Source of the DNA: Hydrogenispora ethanolica
GTDB taxonomy: Bacteria > Bacillota > UBA4882 > UBA8346
DNA: 64,000 bases
Direction: 5' to 3'
NCBI RefSeq assembly: GCF_004340685.1
Contig: NZ_SLUN01000004.1
Location: 62,001 to 126,000, forward strand
This document shows positions 34,063 through 42,564 of the stretch, piece by piece. The first letter of the stretch is position 1, and the number at the start of each line of letters is the position of its first letter. Position numbers and translations under genes: made by a program. Under the pieces are notes generated by a model that was not told where the DNA came from, searched no databases, and saw only the letters and a program-made list of their open reading frames with translations.

Positions 34063-34956
34063 ATGACTGACCTGACCCTGAGGCCCGCGGCGTCATTCTG
34101 GAAGCGCTATGGCTTCGGCTATCTGCTAATCCTGCCGACAGTGCTATATCTGGTGCTATTTCAAGTGTATCCGCTGTTTGAGTCGTTCCGGCTCAGTTTC
34201 ACCGATTTGAACTTTCTCCGTCCGGGCAGCGGCGGGTATATCGGCTTGCAAAACTATCTCAAACTGATGACCCAGGATCCCAATTTTTGGCCGATCTTCG
34301 GCAACAGCCTGTTCTGGGTGTTGGGTTCGACGGTGCTCCAGTTCATCGTGGCGATGCCCGCGGCGTTGGTGCTCAATGCCAAGCTGCCGTTCCGGCCCGT
34401 CTGGCGCGGCCTGTTGATGGTGCCCTGGGTGACGCCGATGGTGGTGATGGGTCTCATCTGGAAATGGATCTATGACGGGGATTACGGCCTGCTCAACTTC
34501 TACCTGCACACCAAGGTGATCTGGCTGGGCGATCAGGGCACGGTCTGGCCGGCGTTGTTATTCGCCTCGATGTGGAAGGGCTTCCCCTATGTCACCCTGA
34601 TGATGCTCGCCGGACTCCAGGGCGTGCCCGAGGAGATGTACGAGGCTTCCTATATCGACGGCTGCAACGCCTGGAAGCGGTTCTTCTACATCACCCTGCC
34701 GATGCTCGTTCCGGTGATGTTCGTGACCGGACTGGTCTGCATCATCACTTCCTGGACCAAGTTTGAGATGATCTGGGTGCTCACCGCCGGCGGGCCGGGC
34801 CATGCCACCAGCATCCTGCCGACCTATATCTATACGAATTCATTCCAGTTCTTCAATTTGGGGACCGGTTCGGCGGTGGCCGCCATCTCGACCCTGTTTG
34901 TGCTGGCCATCGTGCTGGTTTATTTGCGGCTGTTCGACGCCAAGGGAAATGAGTGA
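34063..34956 (+). CDS. Sugar ABC transporter permease (MalF/UgpA type)
   Basis: 297-aa membrane subunit with six hydrophobic segments (first YLLILPTVLYLVLFQVYPLF). The EAA loop is present as EASYIDGCNAWKRFFYITLPMLVPV. ATG 34063 has GAGGTGG 6 nt upstream; the frame opens earlier with a TTG at 34048 that lacks a site. Works with the next gene's product and the binding protein at 32601. Confidence 0.94.
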   Translation: MTDLTLRPAASFWKRYGFGYLLILPTVLYLVLFQVYPLFESFRLSFTDLNFLRPGSGGYIGLQNYLKLMTQDPNFWPIFGNSLFWVLGSTVLQFIVAMPAALVLNAKLPFRPVWRGLLMVPWVTPMVVMGLIWKWIYDGDYGLLNFYLHTKVIWLGDQGTVWPALLFASMWKGFPYVTLMMLAGLQGVPEEMYEASYIDGCNAWKRFFYITLPMLVPVMFVTGLVCIITSWTKFEMIWVLTAGGPGHATSILPTYIYTNSFQFFNLGTGSAVAAISTLFVLAIVLVYLRLFDAKGNE

Positions 34957-34965
34957 GGTAACGCG

Positions 34966-35808
34966 ATGCAGAGCAGAAAGATATTATCCAAAACAATCAT
35001 TTACGGCGGTTTGGCCGTGGTCATGGGCTTCACGCTGCTGCCCTATCTCTGGCTGTTAGTCAGCACCCTCAAAACCGACCAGGAGATCTTCCAGGTGATT
35101 CCGAGCTGGATCCCGAAACGGTTCACGCTGGTGAATTATGCCTGGGCCTTGGGGCCGAACGGCACCAATCTGCTTCCCTTGCTCTTCAACTCGATCCTGG
35201 CGTCGGGCGGGACGGCGCTGTTGACCGGATTCTTCGCCGCCACCGGCGGCTACGCGCTGGCCCGCTACAGGGCGCCGGGGTTCAAGACGGTCAGCGTGGC
35301 GATCCTGCTGTCCCAGATGTTTCAGGGGCCGCTGATCATGGTGCCCTGGTATAAAATGGCCGGGATGCTCGGCATCTTAAACACCCATCAGGTGCTGATC
35401 CTGATCTACAGCACGGCGACGATCCCGATCGGCGTCTGGCTGATGCGGGGCTTTTTCGAGACGGTCCCCAAGGAGCTGGAGGAAGCGGCCTCGGTGGACG
35501 GCTGCACCAAACTGGCGACGCTCTTCCGGATCGTGCTGCCCCTGACAGCGCCCGGGCTGGTCTCGATCATTATCTACTCGTTCATCCTATCGTGGAACGA
35601 CTACCAATACGCGCTGATCCTGACCACTTCGACCCAGGCCAAGACGGTGCAGGTCGGCATCGCCGAGCTGATGGACAGCATGGGCAAGCAGAACTGGGGC
35701 GGGATCATGGCCAGCAGCGTCATTGTGACCATTCCGATCATCGGACTCTTTGGCGTGGTGCAACGTTATTTGATCGAAGGATTGACATCCGGCGCGGTGA
35801 AAGGTTGA
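34966..35808 (+). CDS. Sugar ABC transporter permease (MalG/UgpE type)
   Basis: 280-aa second permease. N-terminus LLPYLWLLVSTLKTDQEIF, EAA loop EAASVDGCTKLATLFRIVLPL, and the typical end YLIEGLTSGAVKG. Starts 9 bp after the partner's stop behind GAGGTAACG. 42 bp later the aldolase begins in the same direction. Confidence 0.94.
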   Translation: MQSRKILSKTIIYGGLAVVMGFTLLPYLWLLVSTLKTDQEIFQVIPSWIPKRFTLVNYAWALGPNGTNLLPLLFNSILASGGTALLTGFFAATGGYALARYRAPGFKTVSVAILLSQMFQGPLIMVPWYKMAGMLGILNTHQVLILIYSTATIPIGVWLMRGFFETVPKELEEAASVDGCTKLATLFRIVLPLTAPGLVSIIIYSFILSWNDYQYALILTTSTQAKTVQVGIAELMDSMGKQNWGGIMASSVIVTIPIIGLFGVVQRYLIEGLTSGAVKG

Positions 35809-35850
35809 CCGCCAGCAAATACATTCATCAATAAAGCGAGGACAAAAATC

Positions 35851-36753
35851 ATGGCAAAACTACAAGGCATCTACCCGGCTCTGATCACTCCCTTTACCAA
35901 GGAGGGCGGGATCAACCACCAGGCGCTGCGGGAGATTGTCCGCCTGAATCTGGAGAAGGGCGTCGACGGTTTTTACGTCGGCGGCAGCACGGCTGAGGCT
36001 TTCATGCTCAGCCAGGAAGAACGGAAAGCGATCTTGGAGACCGTGGCGGATGAAGCGGGGGGCAAGGCGGCCATCATCTATCACATCGGCTGCATCCACA
36101 CCGAACATGCCGCCGAATTGGGGAAATTCGCCGCGAAGGTGGGCGTGGACGCGCTCTCGTCGGTGCCGCCCTTCTATTATAAATTCTCATTCCAAGAGAT
36201 CAAGGACTACTACTTCGATCTGATCGAGCAGACCGGATTGCCGATGATCGTCTATAATATCCCGGCCTTCTCCGGGGTGAACTTCAGCATCGCCAATGTC
36301 AAGGAGCTGACCGCCAACCCGCGGGTCATCGGGATCAAGCATACCTCCTATGATCTGTTCCAGCTGGAACAGATGAAGACCATCGATTCCCGGTTGACCA
36401 TCTTCAACGGCCACGATGAAGTCTTCCTGGCCGGCCTGGCCATGGGGGCCGACGGCGCCATCGGCAGCACCTACAACTTTATGGCCGAAAAGTTCGTCGC
36501 CATCAACCGGCTGTACGCGGCGGGCCGGATCCAAGAGGCCCAACAGCTGCAGGTGGAGGCCAATCAAGTGATCGACCTGCTGATCGAGGTCGGGGTCTTC
36601 CAGGGCATCAAATATGTCCTGAACCTCATGGGCATCGACAGCGGCGAATGCCGGAAGCCATTCCGCTCCTTGAACGATGAGCAAAAACAGCGCTTGGCGA
36701 AGCTCACCGAGGAACACCGTTATTTCCAGGCCAAACAAGCAATCCATCCCTAA
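35851..36753 (+). CDS. nanA: N-acetylneuraminate lyase-like aldolase (DHDPS/NAL family)
   Basis: 300-aa (beta/alpha)8 Schiff-base aldolase. The family motifs are close to sialic acid lyase: GGSTAEAFMLSQEERK (carboxylate loop), VYNIPAFSGVN with the catalytic Tyr, GIKHTSYDLFQLEQM with the Schiff-base Lys, and NGHDEVFLAGLAMGADGAIGSTYN. NanA cleaves N-acetylneuraminate to N-acetylmannosamine and pyruvate. The match to E. coli NanA in these segments supports a sialate-type substrate, but 2-keto-3-deoxy sugar acid aldolases share much of this pattern. Neighbours lack nanE or nanK within the window, so the pathway is uncertain. GCGAGG is upstream of the ATG. Confidence 0.85.
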   Translation: MAKLQGIYPALITPFTKEGGINHQALREIVRLNLEKGVDGFYVGGSTAEAFMLSQEERKAILETVADEAGGKAAIIYHIGCIHTEHAAELGKFAAKVGVDALSSVPPFYYKFSFQEIKDYYFDLIEQTGLPMIVYNIPAFSGVNFSIANVKELTANPRVIGIKHTSYDLFQLEQMKTIDSRLTIFNGHDEVFLAGLAMGADGAIGSTYNFMAEKFVAINRLYAAGRIQEAQQLQVEANQVIDLLIEVGVFQGIKYVLNLMGIDSGECRKPFRSLNDEQKQRLAKLTEEHRYFQAKQAIHP

Positions 36754-36784
36754 GCGGGGATCCACCGTTTACAGGAACCGAACA

Positions 36785-36808
36785 GGGGCGGAGGGAATCC
36801 TCCGCTCC
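36785..36808 (+). other. Intercistronic hairpin
   Basis: GGGGCGGAGG-GAAT-CCTCCGCTCC, one G-T wobble, no T-run following. A processing or partial-termination site between the aldolase and RraA-like genes. Confidence 0.5.
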
Positions 36809-36852
36809 TTACGTTCCGGGGAGGAAACGATCGATTCAAAAAAGGGGCTGAG

Positions 36853-37611
36853 ATGATGAACGCTTCGCGATTGAGCCACGCCGATCTCTTAATGTTAAAA
36901 CGCTGGAATACGCCGACCGTTTATAACGGCTGGGAGCAGATCACCGGCCGGAATGCCGCGGCGGAGTGCTTCAACTCCGAGGAGACCCGGGATTTCATGC
37001 CCCAGATGGGCCCGATGGTCGGATACGCCGTCACGGTGGTGATCGAGCCCGGCAACCCCGAGCATCCGCGGCGCAATCCCAATGCCTGGAAAGAATACCG
37101 CCAGTATGTGGCCGGCGTTCCCGGCCCCAAGATCGTGGTGGTCCAGGATCTGGATCAGCCGCAAGTGGCGGGGGCTTTTTGGGGCGAGGTCAATAGCAAC
37201 GTCCACCGGGCCCTCGGCTGTGTCGGTACCATCATCGACGGCGCCATCCGCGACGTCGACGAGATGACCAACGCCGGTTTCAAGGCGCTGGCCCGCAGGC
37301 TCTGCGTCGGCCACGCCTTCAGCGTTCCGGTCCGTTGGAACTGCGAGGTGGAAGTCTTCGGCTGCAAAGTCCGCCCCGGCCAGTTGATCCATGCCGACAA
37401 GCACGGCTTCCTGGCCGTGCCGGAGGAAGACGAGGCGCGCTTGCTGGAAGCGGCCCTATTCATGGACGCCAACGAATGCCAGACCATCATTCCGGCGGCC
37501 CGGAACGCCGCGGGCCAATCCCTGGAAGAGATCCTGGCCGGGATCAGCCGCGCCGAAGCGGCGTTTGGAGCGCGGGTCCGGGAGAAATTCGGCCGGAAAG
37601 GCGAGTTTTAG
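36853..37611 (+). CDS. RraA/HMG-aldolase family protein
   Basis: 252-aa member of the RraA-like superfamily (4-hydroxy-4-methyl-2-oxoglutarate aldolase, oxaloacetate decarboxylase, and similar lyases). The metal-site motif GTIIDGAIRDVDEM holds the conserved Arg and Asp; the GxxGxxx-type VVVQDLDQPQVAGAFWGEV precedes it, and ADKHGFLAVPEE is the conserved helper loop. Enzymes of this family break C-C bonds next to a keto acid. In sugar-acid operons they act as dehydratases or aldolases of unknown detail. Two adjacent ATGs (36853, 36856) both fit AAAGGGG. A possible partner for the aldolase next door. Confidence 0.82.
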   Translation: MMNASRLSHADLLMLKRWNTPTVYNGWEQITGRNAAAECFNSEETRDFMPQMGPMVGYAVTVVIEPGNPEHPRRNPNAWKEYRQYVAGVPGPKIVVVQDLDQPQVAGAFWGEVNSNVHRALGCVGTIIDGAIRDVDEMTNAGFKALARRLCVGHAFSVPVRWNCEVEVFGCKVRPGQLIHADKHGFLAVPEEDEARLLEAALFMDANECQTIIPAARNAAGQSLEEILAGISRAEAAFGARVREKFGRKGEF

Positions 37612-37644
37612 CGGAAGCTCCATCCGCTAGCGAGGGTGACTGCG

Positions 37645-38268
37645 ATGAGATCCATTCTCTGTTACGGCGACTCCAACACCTGGGGCTACCGGCCCCCCGA
37701 CGGCGGGCGGTACCGCCGCGAGCAGCGTTGGACCGGCGTGCTCCAGACCGAACTGGGTCCGGAGTATCTGGTGATCGAGGAAGGACTGAACGGCCGGACC
37801 ACGGTCTGGGACGACCCGTTGGGGGAGTGCCGCAACGGCCGGGCGTATCTGCCGCTGTGCCTGGAGACGCACCATCCGCTGGATTTGGTGCTGTTGATGC
37901 TGGGGACCAACGATTTGAAGCTGCGCTTCCATCTGCCGGTCCGGGACATCGCCGCCGGGGCCGGGGTCCTGGTTAAGCTGGTCCAGCAGAGCAGCGCCGG
38001 GCCGGCGGGCGCGGCGCCGGCGGTGCTGCTGATCGCGCCGCCGCCGCTGGGGAAGTTGACCGCTGCGGCCGAGACCTTCCAGGGCGGTTTCGAGAAATCG
38101 CTCCGGTTGGCCGAGTGTTACCGGGAAGTGGCCGGGGAACTCGGCTGCTTTTTCCGGGACGCCGGTGCGGTGGTGACCACCAGCGATCGGGACGGCATTC
38201 ATTGGGAGGCCGGGGAACATCAGCAATTCGGCCGGTGGCTGGCGCGGGAGATCGCCGCGCTGGGATGA
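37645..38268 (+). CDS. SGNH/GDSL hydrolase
   Basis: 207-aa serine esterase fold. Block I CYGDSNTWGY (GDS with catalytic Ser), block II Gly in LNGRTTVWDD, block III GTND, and block V DGIHWEAGEH with the Asp-His pair are all visible. No signal peptide, so it acts in the cytoplasm. It resembles GDSL esterases that remove acetyl groups from sugars; de-O-acetylation of an imported sugar acid (as sialate O-acetylesterases do) would fit the operon but is inferred. ATG 37645 has GAGGG 9 nt upstream. Confidence 0.88.
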   Translation: MRSILCYGDSNTWGYRPPDGGRYRREQRWTGVLQTELGPEYLVIEEGLNGRTTVWDDPLGECRNGRAYLPLCLETHHPLDLVLLMLGTNDLKLRFHLPVRDIAAGAGVLVKLVQQSSAGPAGAAPAVLLIAPPPLGKLTAAAETFQGGFEKSLRLAECYREVAGELGCFFRDAGAVVTTSDRDGIHWEAGEHQQFGRWLAREIAALG

Positions 38269-38295
38269 CGGCTCATCAAAAAAGCGGGTGAACGG

Positions 38296-39960
38296 ATGCA
38301 AGCGATCACGCAACGCATGGAGACTGACGTATTGGTGGTGGGCGGCGGCGCGGCCGGCATCCGGGCGGCCATCGCCGCCCACGATGCCGGCGCGACGGTG
38401 CTTTTGGTCACGGCCGGGAGATTAGGGGGCGGAGGGTCGACTTTCTACCCGGACTCCTTGCCCTGGGGGATCCTCAGCGCGGGCGAGTCCGAGAACGGCG
38501 CCGCCGAGTTTTACGAAGAAATCCTGTCCGTGGCCGGTGGAGTGGCCGACCGGCGGCTGGTGGAGGTCCTGGCCCGGGATTCCGATGCCCGGTTGCGGGA
38601 GCTTTTCGGCTACGGCCTGGAATTCACCTCGCTGGTGCGGAATCATGAGAAGCCCTGTTTCGGGGGGCGGCCGCGCGGTTTTCAATTGAATCGGCTGAGC
38701 CAGGCCCAAGCCTGTCTGTTGCGGGAGTTGTTCAAGCGCGCCATTGCCATCCTCGAAGGGTTTAGCGGCGTCGATCTGCTGCTCCGCGACGGAGTCTGCG
38801 CGGGCATGCTGGGACTCGATGCCGCGGGCCAAGGAGTGGAGATCGCCGCCGGCGCGGTCGTGCTGGCGACCGGCGGCGCCGAATCGCTATGGCGCTACGG
38901 TTTCGGAGACCGGGAACAGTTGGGCGCGGGTTACGCCATGGCCATACGGAACGGCGCCGCCCTGGCCAACCTGGAGTTCATTCAGTTTATCCCGGGAACG
39001 CTCGCGCCGCGGCCCGGCAGCAACTTTCATCACCCGACCCTGAGCAGCCTTCCTGCCTTGCGGAATGCCGACGGGGCGGAGTTTTTGACGGATTATCTCC
39101 CGCCGGAGACCAGCGTCGCCGCTTGCTTGAATTGCCGCGCCAGCCACGGCCCGTTCAGTTACGAGGACGAATCCCGTCATTTCGACCTGGCGATCGTCCG
39201 GGAGAGCGAGCGGTTGGGGGCGCCCGGGGCGGCCGTGGTGTATGGGCCGGATTTCTTCCTGGAGCCCAAGTTCCGGTTATGGCGGGATTATCTGGCCGCC
39301 CGGGGCGTGGACTCGCGCCGGGAGCCGCTCTGGATCTACCCCCATTGCCAGGGGTTCAACGGCGGTATCCGCATCGACGAGACGGGGATGAGCGGGATTC
39401 CCAATCTGTTCGCTTGCGGGGAGACTGCCGGAGGACCCCACGGCGCCAACCGGATGGGCGGCAACGCCATTCTGGCGACCCAGGTCTTCGGCAAACTCAG
39501 CGGCGAGCATGCCGCCAAGCTGGCACGGCGGAGTTCCCGGCGCAGCGGGCCCGCCGGGGCGTCCCGGGATTGGCTCCGGGATTTCGACTCCGGCCATCCG
39601 GCGCGGCTCGCCCCGGAACAAGTATTGGACGGCATCCGGGAGACCATGCACGCGGCGGCCGGGATCATCCGCAGCGAAACGCGGTTGCGGGCGGGGCTGG
39701 ACTCCCTCGCCGGGTTGGCCCGGGATTATAACCCGTTGGAATACCCGGGCCCTGCTTTACGGACGGCGTTGGCGGCAGCCAACGCGCTTTTGACCGCTAC
39801 GGCGATTCTCCAAGCGATGCTGGCCCGGAAGGAGAGCCGCGGCCCTCATTTCCGGGAGGATTTTCCGGAACGGAACGATGCCGAATACGGCGGCATGAGT
39901 CTCCTGCGCTCGCGGAACGGAACGGAGCTGGAAGCCGCTATCGCGCGGAACGTTTCGTGA
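38296..39960 (+). CDS. FAD-dependent oxidoreductase (fumarate reductase/aspartate oxidase flavoprotein family)
   Basis: 554-aa flavoprotein. The dinucleotide motif VLVVGGGAAGIRAAIAAHDAG begins at about residue 11; GGGGSTFYPDSLPWG, ATGGAESLWRYGFGDREQLGAGYAMAIRNGAAL and the late FAD motif GLFACGETAGGPHGANRMGGNAIL-like region (NLFACGETAGGPHGANRMGG) follow. The N-box is typical of the fumarate reductase/L-aspartate oxidase/adenylylsulfate reductase group, but the helical Arg for dicarboxylate binding cannot be placed with confidence. A role as a sugar-acid or 2-hydroxyacid oxidase in this operon is possible. Start may be ATG 38296 or 38317; neither has a strong site. Confidence 0.85.
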   Translation: MQAITQRMETDVLVVGGGAAGIRAAIAAHDAGATVLLVTAGRLGGGGSTFYPDSLPWGILSAGESENGAAEFYEEILSVAGGVADRRLVEVLARDSDARLRELFGYGLEFTSLVRNHEKPCFGGRPRGFQLNRLSQAQACLLRELFKRAIAILEGFSGVDLLLRDGVCAGMLGLDAAGQGVEIAAGAVVLATGGAESLWRYGFGDREQLGAGYAMAIRNGAALANLEFIQFIPGTLAPRPGSNFHHPTLSSLPALRNADGAEFLTDYLPPETSVAACLNCRASHGPFSYEDESRHFDLAIVRESERLGAPGAAVVYGPDFFLEPKFRLWRDYLAARGVDSRREPLWIYPHCQGFNGGIRIDETGMSGIPNLFACGETAGGPHGANRMGGNAILATQVFGKLSGEHAAKLARRSSRRSGPAGASRDWLRDFDSGHPARLAPEQVLDGIRETMHAAAGIIRSETRLRAGLDSLAGLARDYNPLEYPGPALRTALAAANALLTATAILQAMLARKESRGPHFREDFPERNDAEYGGMSLLRSRNGTELEAAIARNVS

Positions 39961-40006
39961 TCGGAAGCGGAGCGAAGGTTTCACTCACGGAGTTGGCTAC
40001 CACATG

Positions 40007-40036
40007 AAAAGCGCCCTTGATAGCGGGCGCTTTTTT
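40007..40036 (+). terminator. Intrinsic terminator of the sugar-acid operon
   Basis: AAAAGCGCCC / GGGCGCTTTTTT. Ends the genes that begin with the GntR regulator. Confidence 0.88.
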
Positions 40037-40183
40037 GTTGCACTTGCGGGCCTAAGAGATAGGGGATGAACTGAAAAGTTCGAACGGGCTTCCCCATCCT
40101 TCAAAGTAAAACCATCATGGCAAGGATAAGGCTTATTCCAAAGTTAACGGACAATTAACCCGAGGAATCCGTTGGACCCGGCC

Positions 40184-40212
40184 TTGTCAATTTCCTGGCG
40201 TTACAGTAGAAT
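40184..40212 (+). promoter_or_regulatory. Promoter of the DUF2284 gene
   Basis: TTGTCA (40184-40189), 17-bp spacer, TAGAAT (40207-40212), 40 bp before the start codon. Confidence 0.6.
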
Positions 40213-40251
40213 GCAGAGAGAAGGATTGCCACGGCAAAATGAGGAGGGTCT

Positions 40252-40758
40252 ATGAAACACGAGGCTTATATCAAATTAGCGCTGGAACTCGGCGCCGACC
40301 ACGCGGTCCGCTTCGAGCTCGGCGATATCGTCTTTGATCCCCGGACGATTCTGAAATGCATGTTCGGCTGCGCCGACTGGGGCAAGGGCCCGACCTGCCC
40401 TTCGCGGCCCGGTTCCTACAAGCCCTGGGAATATCAGCAGATCTTCGAGAGGTATCAATGGGGCGTCATCGTGCATTCGACCGTGAAGAAGATCGCCCAA
40501 AAAGCGTCCTTCGCCATCGAAAGGGAAGCCTTTATCGACGGCTATTACTTTGCTTTTTCCCTGAGCGATTGCGCGCTCTGCGCCAACTGCGCCGGACTGG
40601 AGGGCCGGGAATGCGCCAACCCCAAACTGGCCCGCCCCGCTTTTCATAGCGTCGGGATCGATGTCTTCCGCACCGTCCGCCAGCTGGGCCTGCCCATCGA
40701 GACGCTGAAAGACCGCGATCAGCCCCAGAACTGGTATTCGGCGGTATTTATCGAATAA
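40252..40758 (+). CDS. DUF2284 cysteine-rich metal-binding protein
   Basis: 168 aa with seven or more Cys: KCMFGCADWGKGPTCPSRPG (C-x4-C..C) and LSDCALCANCAGLEGRECANP. This is the DUF2284 pattern, small predicted metal/iron-sulfur proteins of anaerobes with unknown function. It has its own promoter and AGGAGGG upstream of the ATG. Monocistronic; the repeat-rich region follows directly. Confidence 0.85.
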   Translation: MKHEAYIKLALELGADHAVRFELGDIVFDPRTILKCMFGCADWGKGPTCPSRPGSYKPWEYQQIFERYQWGVIVHSTVKKIAQKASFAIEREAFIDGYYFAFSLSDCALCANCAGLEGRECANPKLARPAFHSVGIDVFRTVRQLGLPIETLKDRDQPQNWYSAVFIE

Positions 40759-40802
40759 TTCAGCAACGGATTTAGCGCTCTTCTTGGGTAGGAGTCACAT
40801 GA

Positions 40803-41102
40803 GTCAAAGGTTGAAAGTCGAAAGTGGAAGGTTGAAGTCGAAAGTCGAAAGTCGAAAGTCGAAAGTCAAAAGTCAAAGGTTCAAAAGTCGAAGATTGAAA
40901 GGCAAAGAACATTTGACTTTAGATTTTGAATCGACACCAGCGACCTTTACTCTTAGAACTTAGACCTTAGACTTTGAACTTCAGACTTTGGACCTTAGAC
41001 TTTGGACCTTAGACTTTGGACCTTAGACTTTGGACTTCAGACTTTGGACCTTAGACTTTTGAACTTTTGACCTTGAGGACCTTTGACTTTGGACTTTTGA
41101 CC
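40803..41102. repeat. Heptamer repeat region with complementary arms
   Basis: The left part (about 40803-40910) is a run of AAAGTCG/AAAGTCA-type heptamers. The right part (about 40955-41102) repeats GACTTTGGACCTTA and variants. AAAGTC on the left is the reverse complement of GACTTT on the right, so the 300 bp can fold as one large imperfect hairpin. No gene is supported here. Confidence 0.8.
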
Positions 41103-41161
41103 GTATTGCTCCCTTATTGATTCTCCGGCTGCTGGTTACACTAGAGCCGGAGGTGCTTAGC

Positions 41162-41347
41162 ATGGGTGAACAGATTACTCCCGATGCCGTCGGAAAAGAG
41201 GTCGGCGTCCGGGCCGACCTGCGGCGGGGCCATCCCAAGCCGCGCGAGATCAAGTCGCAAGAGCCGCAGCTGGAAGCCGGCGCCGATCACGGCGGGAACA
41301 AAGGGGTCAAGCTCGATATGAGCGAGAAGGTGCGGGGTCAGGATTGA
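41162..41347 (+). CDS. Small hydrophilic protein of unknown function
   Basis: 61 aa, rich in charged residues and Gly/Pro (VGKEVGVRADLRRGHPKPREIKSQ, then EAGADHGGNKG), with no membrane segment or known motif. Probably disordered. Supported by GGAGG 9 nt before the ATG and a strong terminator right after the stop. I do not recognise it. Confidence 0.5.
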   Translation: MGEQITPDAVGKEVGVRADLRRGHPKPREIKSQEPQLEAGADHGGNKGVKLDMSEKVRGQD

Positions 41348-41398
41348 AGCAATGAGGGAGCGGGAAGACCGCCGGTGAAATGCCGGCGGTCTTTGTTT
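41346..41398 (+). repeat. 53-bp direct repeat containing a terminator, left copy
   Basis: Includes the perfect terminator stem AAGACCGCCGG / CCGGCGGTCTT. The same 53 bp, with three or four differences, recur at 42154-42206. The two copies bracket the toxin-antitoxin genes. Confidence 0.85.
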
Positions 41399-41513
41399 GA
41401 ATCCGGTGGATTTCGACTCGGATAAGCACTTTTAACTGACATGTCGATCATCGAGTCTGTCCAAGAGAGATCACTGGGCGAACCGGGATAGAGGGAATGG
41501 AACGCCATTGAGC

Positions 41514-41542
41514 TTGATTCGGTATCAATATTTTGATAAAAT
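41514..41542 (+). promoter_or_regulatory. Promoter of the Phd/ParE-type pair
   Basis: TTGATT (41514-41519), 17-bp spacer, TAAAAT (41537-41542). The AT-rich segment just after it (ATATGTATACAT, a palindrome) may be the antitoxin operator. Confidence 0.6.
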
Positions 41543-41572
41543 ATGTATACATTCGAAACGGGAGTGATCAGG

Positions 41573-41836
41573 ATGCCTTCCATCAGGCCGAGCTCTGATT
41601 TGCGAAATAAATACAATGAAATTTCGGAATTTTGTCACAAGTATTCCGAGCCCGTTTATATCACGAAGAACGGTCAAGGCGATTTGGCGGTGATGAGTAT
41701 CGAAACCTTCGAGCGTCTCGTCGGCAAGTGTGAGCTTTACAAGCTGCTTGGCGAGGGGATGGATGCCGTGAAGAATGATAAAGTCGTACCCGCGGAAGAG
41801 GTATTCCGTCAAATCGAGAGCGAACTGGAGGTATGA
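41573..41836 (+). CDS. Antitoxin, Phd/YefM family
   Basis: 87-aa DNA-binding antitoxin. The N-terminal domain reads MPSIRPSSDLRNKYNEISEF, then EPVYITKNGQGDLAVMSIETFERL, the classic Phd/YefM core; the C-terminal tail would wrap the toxin. ATG 41573 has GGGAG 9 nt upstream, and an earlier in-frame ATG at 41543 lies inside the -10. Overlaps the toxin gene by 4 bp. Confidence 0.92.
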   Translation: MPSIRPSSDLRNKYNEISEFCHKYSEPVYITKNGQGDLAVMSIETFERLVGKCELYKLLGEGMDAVKNDKVVPAEEVFRQIESELEV

Positions 41837-42147
41837 AAAGCTACCGGATCTTCATGACCCAGCCGGCGGTCAATGATTTGAGAGGGATTTCCGACTATAT
41901 TGCCAACGATCTTCGTGAGCCGTCCCTTGCGAAAAAACTGGTGGGAAAGATCAAAGAGGCGGTGCTGAGCCTCGGAGAGCTGCCGGCCCGTCACGCCTTG
42001 ACAGCGGATGAGAATTTGGCTGCGCAAGGAATTCGTTGGCTGACGGTCGATCATTATCTTATCTTTTATGTCGTTTCCGAAAAGAAGAAAACGGTGACGG
42101 TCATCAGGATTCTTTATGCCAAACGGGACTGGATTAACTTACTTTAG
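41833..42147 (+). CDS. Toxin, RelE/ParE family
   Basis: 104-aa ParE/RelE-fold toxin: YRIFMTQPAVNDLRGISDYI at the N-terminus, LGELPARHAL in the middle, and RWLTVDHYLIFYVV plus TVTVIRILYAKRDW at the end. Family members cut mRNA on ribosomes or poison gyrase; which applies cannot be read. ATGA overlap with the antitoxin. A closely similar pair sits at 60852-61413 in the tRNA-Pro island. Confidence 0.92.
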   Translation: MKSYRIFMTQPAVNDLRGISDYIANDLREPSLAKKLVGKIKEAVLSLGELPARHALTADENLAAQGIRWLTVDHYLIFYVVSEKKKTVTVIRILYAKRDWINLL

Positions 42148-42153
42148 TAAAAG

Positions 42154-42206
42154 GAAGCAATAAGAAAGCGGGAAGACCGCCGGTGAAATGCCGGCGGTCT
42201 TTGTTT
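42154..42206 (+). repeat. 53-bp direct repeat containing a terminator, right copy
   Basis: Second copy of 41346-41398, with the identical terminator AAGACCGCCGG-TGAAATG-CCGGCGGTCTT. Terminates the toxin-antitoxin operon. Confidence 0.85.
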
Positions 42207-42564
42207 TTTCAGGTACGCCAAGCAAGACCGGCCTGGCAGTCGTTGCGACCCCTGAATCGGGGAAGTTCCAGTCCGGTTTGGAACGCGGTTGCTTGTGGAA
42301 AGTCCGGAACTTTCGAACGGGCTCGCGGCTGGTTAAAGGCCGCTTTCAACCGAAAAGTCGGATGAATATTACGACTTTTCGAAGACATTAAATTATAGTA
42401 ACATGCAAGTAAGCTGTGGGAAAACAAGATTCGAATCGGTTTGCCAGGCCTGATCCTGCGGCAATGAAACGCGAGTGATTCGGACCGGCCCGGGTCCAGC
42501 AATCGATGGGGCGTTTTCGACAGGATCAAGCGATTTTTGATGGGGTGGAGGGGTGTTTTCCGTA
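42207..42564 (+). other. Leader region of the ssuCBA-like operon
   Basis: 358 bp without a gene. It holds a hairpin AAAAGTCG / CGACTTTT (42353-42378) and a GGACC/GGTCC stem near 42483. It may be an untranslated leader, but no riboswitch class I know matches. Confidence 0.4.

Noticed and set aside
42207-42564. Riboswitch (guanidine, TPP or cobalamin) before the ssuCBA-like operon
   Set aside because: No conserved core of these classes is visible; only generic hairpins are seen.
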